Below, in pieces: positions 60,001-64,000 of a DNA stretch of 64,000 nt; within the stretch, counting starts at the first letter, position 1, and each line of letters starts with the position of its first letter. This DNA comes from Phalacrocorax aristotelis. Taxonomy: Eukaryota; Chordata; Aves; Suliformes; Phalacrocoracidae. The DNA is taken from the NCBI RefSeq assembly GCF_949628215.1, contig NC_134288.1:7819682-7883681 (forward strand), given 5' to 3'. The notes under the pieces are model-generated. The model made no database searches, was not told the DNA's origin, and saw only the letters and a list, made by a program, of their open reading frames with translations. The translations under genes were made by a program, and so were the position numbers.

Positions 60001-62532
60001 ACCTTGGTGAAGCTGCAGTCGGGCTCGCCTGAAACGTTGCAATGGTGAACAGCCACCTGAACATCAGAGTTTTGACAGCAACCAATGCAGGTACCAGCCA
60101 GTCTCACTGCTAGCAACTGTAATGCATTTAGTGCCCATGGAAAATGAAGAACAGATCGCTAAGGCGAGCGGGCCAGTCAGCTCTGTCGGTGCCTCTCCTT
60201 CCCCACGCACAGCTGCCCCGCGGCTCCTTCACCCTCTCAGCTGCAAACGCTTCCACTTTCCCATCACCAGTTTTTCTTTAATCAAACAGCATTGATCATA
60301 CTGGACTGTGCATGAGGTCCTCTGAGGGTCGCACCCAGGAGCGTGCTACCAGCACACTGCAGGAGTGGAGCAGCTGTGAACAGCACACACCGTTTGTACA
60401 TGTGGAGAAATCCCCTTCCTGGAAACCCAAATCTTTACACAGCCTGTGTAACACTATACACTTCCACCAGTACATAGAGCATCTGGATCAAAGGCTTTTC
60501 TGCAGCGCAGTGCCAGGTTCTCTGTGGTTTATTCTCACAGTTAAGCACTGTGCAGTTCAGGCACAAGCTCGTGCTGAGTGTACGGTGCATCTCCTCACCC
60601 TCTAACCATATCTCATGATTTTACAAGTGCCAAATTTAAACAAGATACTATTAAATATAATTCAAGTCTCTTGTTCAGCTACTGTAAATGAATGTACAAA
60701 TATAATTAGCTACTTAAGAATCTGCAAAGCAATTAAGTACCTGTTGTGCCATGTGCTTTCTGCTATTTGAGGCAAACACATATTATATTCCTCTTAAGAA
60801 CTCCGCCAATAACACAAAATAGAAAAAAAGGGAGATGAAATACAAAGAATTTTCTTTTTTAACATATGGCGTCATTAAATAAAGCAACGGCCATTCTATT
60901 TTTTAGTTATTATTTGGGAGATTTATTTTGCTATCTTCAATGTAAAGGTTTCACCAGACAAGCACTGTACAGGTGGAGGTGTCATCTTCGTGTCCTTAAA
61001 GCATCTGAATCATTCTACAATCACTAAGGACAAATGTCACTTATATTCTGATGTAAACAAAGTCATTCTCAAATGGATCTGAGTCAGAGCGCAAGAGTGA
61101 AATCCTGACCATAAAGAAGTAAATGGCACAAAATTTCCCAGTGACTTCACTGCCCCGTGTGTTTCCACCCAAGGCTCGGACCTCCTGGTGTGCGAGAGCT
61201 GCGTACATGGGACAGCTGCAAAAATCCTCCAGTCTCTAAAATTTTGCCACAGATTGCTGAATGTGCAGCCTAACACACATGCCAGAGCCCAAACCTTACC
61301 CGGAGACCAGTTTTTCCACACCTACAGAACACAAATATCTTACTCGCAAAGCCTTTTTTGACAAAGCACTGAAGGTCCCCACCAAGAATTGCCCGCAGCA
61401 GCACAGGTGGCACTTGCGGCTCCCCTGCATTCCCCAGGCCTGCAGCACGAACCCTGCTGCATGGTCACCTCCAGACCTGCAGCATCCCTCTCTCCCTGCC
61501 CACACCGCTACCCAGCGCGACTCCCTTAGCAAAGGGGTTGGGACAGCAACGCTGGGCAGCCTCAGAGCCCCGGGCACTTTCCTTCCACCGTAGCTCTGCA
61601 AACACCTCACTCGGTGATGCTGGCTGTGGACCTGCTTTGCCTCAGTTTCCCCAGCTCTCCTTTAAGCACTACTGATAAAAACTACAATAAGGCAGCTACG
61701 TGTCTGCAAGAAGTCCTAGTTAGTGCCACTTAGTTCGAGCTGATTCTGAACCAGAGGTTCCTTATCCCTCCCAATATCTATATAAGCAACATAAATACAG
61801 TTCACGCTATCTATTCCTTCCTCCCCCTAAAAAGTTAAAACAACCCCCGGATGCCCCCTCCATTCGCACTCTAAGACGGCTGGAGATGGGTGAGGAGCTG
61901 CTGCAGGCTGCAGGCTTTGGCAGTGCCCTCCCTCTGGGGGGGAACCCTGGCAGGTAGCAGGGTGGCCTCGTGAGGGCCAAATACTGCTGCGGCTGAGGCA
62001 GGAGATGAGGAGCAAGGTGGGACAGGGCACCGAGGCTCTGCCCCAGGGCTGTGCCCCACCGTTCGTGCCCCCAGCCTGAACCTCTGATCCATACATTCGG
62101 TCCCTGCCGCACATCAGCGTCCCCAGTTTGCACTCCCGGTCCGTGACCCCAGCTGGTGTCTCCCAGTGAGTGTGCCCGGGTCGGTGGGTGCCCCCCAGTC
62201 TGTGTCTCTGGTTTGAGCCCCTCCATCTGTGTCCCAAATCAGTGCCCCCCCCAGTCGCTGTCCTCTGCTCCCTGACCCGCAGCGGGGTGTCCCCAATCCG
62301 CAACCCTGGATGACAGCCCGAGCCGGGGCCGCCTGTCCGTGCTCCAGGGCCGGTGGTCTCCATCCGTGCCCCCCACCAGCCCCCCCCCCCGTGCCCCCCG
62401 CCGGTGCCCGGGCGCGGGTACCTTGGGGGGCAGGCTGAGCAGGACGGGCACCAGCGCCAGCGGCGCGCACAGCAGCACCACGAACCGCCGGACGCTCCAC
62501 GCCTTCTTCACCAGCGCCCCCAGCGCCGCCAT
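35872..62532 (-). CDS. SLC13A3: SLC13A3 (NaDC3), sodium-dependent dicarboxylate cotransporter, 13 coding exons, 605 aa
   Basis: High-affinity Na+-coupled carrier for succinate, alpha-ketoglutarate and related dicarboxylates in kidney, liver and brain cell membranes. Thirteen exons with GT-AG borders and matching phases give 605 aa (human 602, also 13 exons). Marks seen: [12 protein letters not shown] start (human MAALAAAAKKVW), the two SNT substrate/sodium motifs at 143-145 ([10 protein letters not shown]) and 483-485 ([10 protein letters not shown]), [20 protein letters not shown] near 242-261, [11 protein letters not shown] at 434-444, STPPNSIAF in exon 12 and C-terminal N-glycosylation sequons at N586 and N596. 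The loop after the first SNT motif (about 164-220) is the most divergent from human. No break or missing key residue. It lies next to OCSTAMP as in mammals and has a CpG-rich promoter. Confidence 0.97.
36660..36797 (-). CDS. SLC13A3: SLC13A3 exon 12 (residues 499-544)
   Basis: 138 nt, acceptor TTTTTCAAG|GCCATA and donor GATATG|GTAAGT, both phase 0. Encodes [20 protein letters not shown] and [19 protein letters not shown]. Confidence 0.97.
37133..37294 (-). CDS. SLC13A3: SLC13A3 exon 11 (residues 445-498), second SNT motif
   Basis: 162 nt, acceptor CTTCTGCAG|GAGTCT and donor GAGCTG|GTAAGG. Encodes [20 protein letters not shown] and [20 protein letters not shown], with S483-N484-T485. Confidence 0.97.
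37610..37722 (-). CDS. SLC13A3: SLC13A3 exon 10 (residues 407-444)
   Basis: 113 nt, acceptor TTTGTCTAG|CACC and donor TGTGAG|GTGAGG, ending in phase 0. Encodes [20 protein letters not shown] and [15 protein letters not shown]. Confidence 0.97.
37723..38999 (-). other. SLC13A3 intron 9, nothing else seen
   Basis: 1277 bp, AT-rich around 37840-38110. The neighbouring introns 10 (37295-37609), 11 (36798-37132) and 12 (36058-36659) are short and also hold nothing I can name. Confidence 0.7.
39000..39097 (-). CDS. SLC13A3: SLC13A3 exon 9 (residues 374-407)
   Basis: 98 nt, acceptor TTTGGACAG|GTTTAT and donor GAAAG|GTGAGT. Encodes [20 protein letters not shown] and [12 protein letters not shown]. 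Confidence 0.97.
39098..40102 (-). other. SLC13A3 intron 8, nothing else seen
   Basis: 1005 bp with proper splice ends. No repeat or exon recognised. Confidence 0.7.
40103..40207 (-). CDS. SLC13A3: SLC13A3 exon 8 (residues 339-374)
   Basis: 105 nt, acceptor CATTTTAG|GTTTGC and donor CCAGG|GTAAGA. Encodes [18 protein letters not shown] and [17 protein letters not shown]. Confidence 0.96.
41085..41190 (-). repeat. MIR-like SINE relic in SLC13A3 intron 7
   Basis: Plus-strand text runs TCTTCACAGCATCCCCGTGA, TATTATTTTA, GAGGTGGAGAAACACAGA and AAGGTTAAG, the order of a reverse-complement MIR (TCCTCACAACAACCC, TATTAT, GATGAGGAAACTGAGGC, GGTTAAG). Diverged; ends approximate. Confidence 0.65.
41562..41639. 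repeat. tandem duplication of a 39-bp unit
   Basis: Copies at 41562-41600 and 41601-41639 share ATTCATATCTATCGTATG and TTCATCAGCCTTCT and differ at only a few bases near the middle and end, so the duplication is fairly recent. Confidence 0.92.
42016..42111 (-). CDS. SLC13A3: SLC13A3 exon 7 (residues 307-339)
   Basis: 96 nt, acceptor TTCTTGGCAG|GGGCTGG and donor ACAAA|GTGAGT. Encodes the hydrophilic [19 protein letters not shown] and [10 protein letters not shown] loop. Confidence 0.96.
42112..44492 (-). other. SLC13A3 intron 6, with a C16 run
   Basis: 2381 bp. A run of 16 C at 43702-43717 on the plus strand becomes G16 in the pre-mRNA. No other feature recognised. Confidence 0.75.
43702..43717 (+). 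repeat. homopolymer C16
   Basis: Sixteen consecutive C on the plus strand; G16 on the transcribed-RNA sense of SLC13A3. Length is as assembled and may be imprecise. Confidence 0.9.
44493..44618 (-). CDS. SLC13A3: SLC13A3 exon 6 (residues 265-307)
   Basis: 126 nt, acceptor TTTGCTTAG|TTAT and donor CTGAG|GTAAGT. Encodes [20 protein letters not shown] followed by a leucine-rich membrane segment ending ILYGGINLR. Confidence 0.96.
44619..45493 (-). other. SLC13A3 intron 5, nothing else seen
   Basis: 875 bp with proper splice ends. Intron 4 (45680-46397, 718 bp) is likewise empty. Confidence 0.7.
45494..45679 (-). CDS. SLC13A3: SLC13A3 exon 5 (residues 203-265)
   Basis: 186 nt, acceptor ATTTTAAAG|CAAAG and donor AAGAG|GTATGG. 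Encodes [20 protein letters not shown] and [16 protein letters not shown], part of the transport core. The first half ([13 protein letters not shown]) is divergent from human. Confidence 0.96.
46398..46464 (-). CDS. SLC13A3: SLC13A3 exon 4 (residues 181-203)
   Basis: 67-nt exon, acceptor CTTTTTCAG|CATC and donor GAGGA|GTAAGT. Encodes the cytoplasmic loop with [14 protein letters not shown] (human [14 protein letters not shown]); phases 1 and 2 fit both neighbours. Confidence 0.93.
46465..51311 (-). other. SLC13A3 intron 3, no other gene seen
   Basis: 4.85 kb. A perfect 10-bp inverted repeat lies at 47647-47676. AT-rich stretch at 49050-50420. Intron 2 (51476-51838) is only 363 bp. The large plus-strand ORF over 50726-51601 covers exon 3 and is not a gene. 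Confidence 0.7.
51312..51475 (-). CDS. SLC13A3: SLC13A3 exon 3 (residues 126-181), first SNT motif
   Basis: 164 nt, acceptor TCTCTTCCAG|ACTTAT and donor CAAG|GTAATT. Encodes [20 protein letters not shown] and [15 protein letters not shown], with S143-N144-T145 of the first sodium/substrate motif. A 291-aa open frame on the opposite strand covers it and is a shadow. Confidence 0.96.
51839..52104 (-). CDS. SLC13A3: SLC13A3 exon 2 (residues 38-126)
   Basis: 266 nt, acceptor CTTTACAG|GAAGG and donor GCCAG|GTGACT, phase 0 to 2. Encodes [10 protein letters not shown] to VGVQPAR, including YWCTEALPL and SNKVCPQYF, almost identical to human. Confidence 0.97.
56135..56230 (-). repeat. MIR-like SINE relic in SLC13A3 intron 1
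   Basis: Plus-strand text follows the reverse-complement MIR order: TTTTACAAACAAGACAGCTG, then AATCTCAAAGAAAGTAAG, AAATTGACCAAGATCA and AGGAAACTAATG, matching TTTTACAGATGAGGAAACTG, GAGGTTAAGTGACTTGCCCA and the following bases of MIR with many changes. Confidence 0.55.
62030..62330 (-). repeat. GC-rich degenerate tandem repeat at start of SLC13A3 intron 1
   Basis: On the minus strand, blocks like ACACAGACTGGGGG, CACCAGCTGGGG, CACGGACCGGGA and CAAACTGGGGACG recur at uneven spacing. It looks like a worn minisatellite joined to the CpG-rich promoter zone. Unit length cannot be fixed by eye. Confidence 0.45.
62422..62532 (-). CDS. SLC13A3: SLC13A3 exon 1 (residues 1-37)
   Basis: 111 nt from ATG to donor CCCAAG|GTACCC, phase 0. 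Encodes the N-terminus and first membrane segment up to SLPPK; the ATG is the first in a GC-rich leader and matches the mammalian start. Confidence 0.96.
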
Positions 62533-62760
62533 CCCGCGCCCGCCGCCGCCCGCCGCCGCGGCCCCCCTTTATCCCGCGGGGAGCGGAGCGCGGCCGCCCC
62601 GCCCGCCGGGAGGGGCCCCGGGACACCGCCCCGCCCGCCCCCGCCCCTCCACCGGGCCCCCCGATCGGGGCCGTGTTCCGTCCGTCCCCCGCATCTCACC
62701 GCTTCCCCGCAGCTTTGGCGCCCGCAGCCTTTGCAGGAGGGGTTCGGCAGCAAAGGGGGT
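62533..62760 (-). promoter_or_regulatory. CpG-rich promoter of SLC13A3
   Basis: Very GC-rich sequence upstream of the start codon with several CCGCCC GC boxes (Sp1-type) near 62618-62648 and a TATA-like GGGATAAAGG at about 62566-62575, some 35 nt before the ATG. If that box were used the 5' UTR would be only about 10 nt, so the GC-box island is the more likely driver. Confidence 0.6.
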
Positions 62761-64000
62761 TCGAAACTCTGGGTTCAAAAACTCTGGCAGCACAAGAGCT
62801 CGTTTGGTTCGACCATCTGTGTATTGTAGGTGATAAAATAGCATCTGGTTGTGCTAGTAATGCAGGCTAAATATAAAGAAATAGCACAAGTGATTGCTAG
62901 GAAAAAAACACCCAAATGCAGCAGTTCAAAGATCTGGTTTTCTTCTCAAACATTTCCCCTCCATGGACAGAAAAAGTACGGAAATGCACATCCTTAAAAA
63001 CTCAGAAGCATAAGAAAACCAGGGAGCTGTGATTGCTTTTGACAATTCCATTTGACCCAGAGGTTTGCCAAGCTGTTTGCAATGCCACGTGAATTTTTTT
63101 TTTTTTTCATTAAAAATAAGTGAACACAACTAAACAAAAGGTCAGTGGCGCGAAGCGGGATAGAGCCATGGGAAATACCAGAAAAGCAGAAGGCAAAGTC
63201 TTGGCTGACACAAGTGTGAGCTCCAGCAAGCGAGTAGCATATGACCATACCCTGGCTGGCCTTAACATAATCAGGCCAGACCCATGCAGTTAAGGATGCT
63301 TCAATCATGAGTCAAAAAGAATACACAAAAGCTGCCCAGTTCTAACTCTGAAGGCACATTTTCCTGGCAGCTCTGCCCTGCATCAGGGTTGTCAGAAAGA
63401 AAATGGTAGAGCATGTGGGGCTGGACAGGTTCTCCTCCCCTGTACCGAGGTAAATCTCAGCGCGCACGCTGCAGAGGTTGCCGGTCTCCATCTGACTGTG
63501 GGGAGCCCAAGCAAGAGGCACACATCACAGGAGACAGAGCTGATATACACTGTCAAGTTGAGCAAGAGATCAAAGTCAGGGGAGCTGGATTTTGTCTCTG
63601 CTTTTTGCATCGCCTGGATTCTCGCAATTGGAGGCTAAATGAAGCTGAGTTGTGAGGAGAAAAAAGGGAAAGCAAAATAAACCCCTGACTTAGTACTTCA
63701 CCAGCATCCTCTGAGTGCTTTAAAACATATTCAAAACCTGGGTGAGTTGATATACGAAAGATGTATAAAAATCATGTTCAGCAGAGAAACCTTTCCCTTT
63801 TCACAATTAATCAGCTCTCTGGAGAATTACTACCTCCAGACAGGTCAGTCCTAGAGCATCAAAGAAGTTGGAGTCAAATGCATCGGATAAAAAAGCAGAC
63901 CCCACTGAGGGAAGCCCTCTTCCGCTTATAAAAGCCATGAATCACTGGCACAGAGGGAACAAGAAACTAGAGAGGAAGAGTGCGGTAATACGGTAATACA
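62761..64000. other. upstream flank of SLC13A3, no gene seen
   Basis: About 1.2 kb with a T14 run at 63094-63107 and a TATAAAAG at about 63927-63934 on the plus strand. No exon recognised. In mammals TP53RK comes next on this side, but no part of it is visible. Confidence 0.65.

Larger units (their letters stand above)
52105..62421 (-). other. SLC13A3 intron 1, 10.3 kb, no other gene seen
   Basis: The largest intron of the gene, as is usual for a first intron. Holds a MIR-like relic near 56135-56230 and a GC-rich degenerate repeat near 62030-62330. AT-rich, repeat-poor stretches at 53940-54830 and 60610-60960 might include regulatory elements, but no site can be named. Confidence 0.7.

Noticed and set aside
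61620-61690. Possible further MIR relic (CCTCAGTTTCCCC-like text)
   Set aside because: Only one short block matches and the order of neighbouring blocks is not convincing.
62114-62833. Several 150-180-aa frames on both strands
   Set aside because: They are Arg/Pro/Gly-rich readings of the CpG-rich SLC13A3 promoter and first intron repeat; the real exon is 62422-62532.
1-64000. CRISPR arrays, operons, prophage, bacterial-type mobile systems, tRNA or rRNA genes
   Set aside because: Nothing of this kind was seen. The split genes and repeats are those of a vertebrate nuclear genome.

Overview
The window looks like a piece of a bird genome, probably a microchromosome segment matching human 20q13.12. 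It has split vertebrate genes with GT-AG introns, two CpG-rich promoters, a CR1 LINE fragment and a solo LTR of a type common in birds, plus a few very old MIR-like SINE relics. There is no sign of L1 or Alu. I cannot name the species. Repeat content is low.

Three protein genes were found. All are on the minus strand, head to tail, and all are complete within the window. (1) A thyrotropin-releasing hormone (TRH) receptor paralogue, best fit TRHR3: two coding exons, 8760-9545 and 625-1005, 388 aa. (2) OCSTAMP, the osteoclast fusion membrane protein: three coding exons, 29282-29325, 27320-28364 and 25939-26274, 474 aa. (3) SLC13A3 (NaDC3), the high-affinity sodium/dicarboxylate cotransporter: thirteen coding exons from 62532 down to 35872, 605 aa. 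All reading frames join without a break. The SLC13A3 exons were placed by matching the translated minus strand to the remembered mammalian protein and then finding splice sites in the right phase. Several of them (exons 3, 4, 6, 8, 12 and 13) do not show up as long ORFs.

Layout: 1-624 is TRHR3 3' flank with a GT-rich simple repeat; 625-9545 is TRHR3; 9546-10110 is its GC-rich promoter region, ending in a 59-nt pure purine run; 10111-25214 is intergenic, with a 32-bp minisatellite, a solo LTR (22685-23258) and a CR1 end (24948-25206); 25215-29325 is OCSTAMP; 29326-34464 is intergenic with a MIR relic; 34465-62532 is SLC13A3; 62533-64000 is its GC-rich promoter and upstream flank.

The genes are not a pathway. 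They are neighbours kept together by old synteny: OCSTAMP next to SLC13A3 is also the mammalian order, while the TRH receptor beside them is absent at this place in humans. No undescribed system was found. The more unusual points are the TRHR3 location and its altered second intracellular loop, the 44-nt first coding exon of OCSTAMP, and several small tandem repeats near gene ends.
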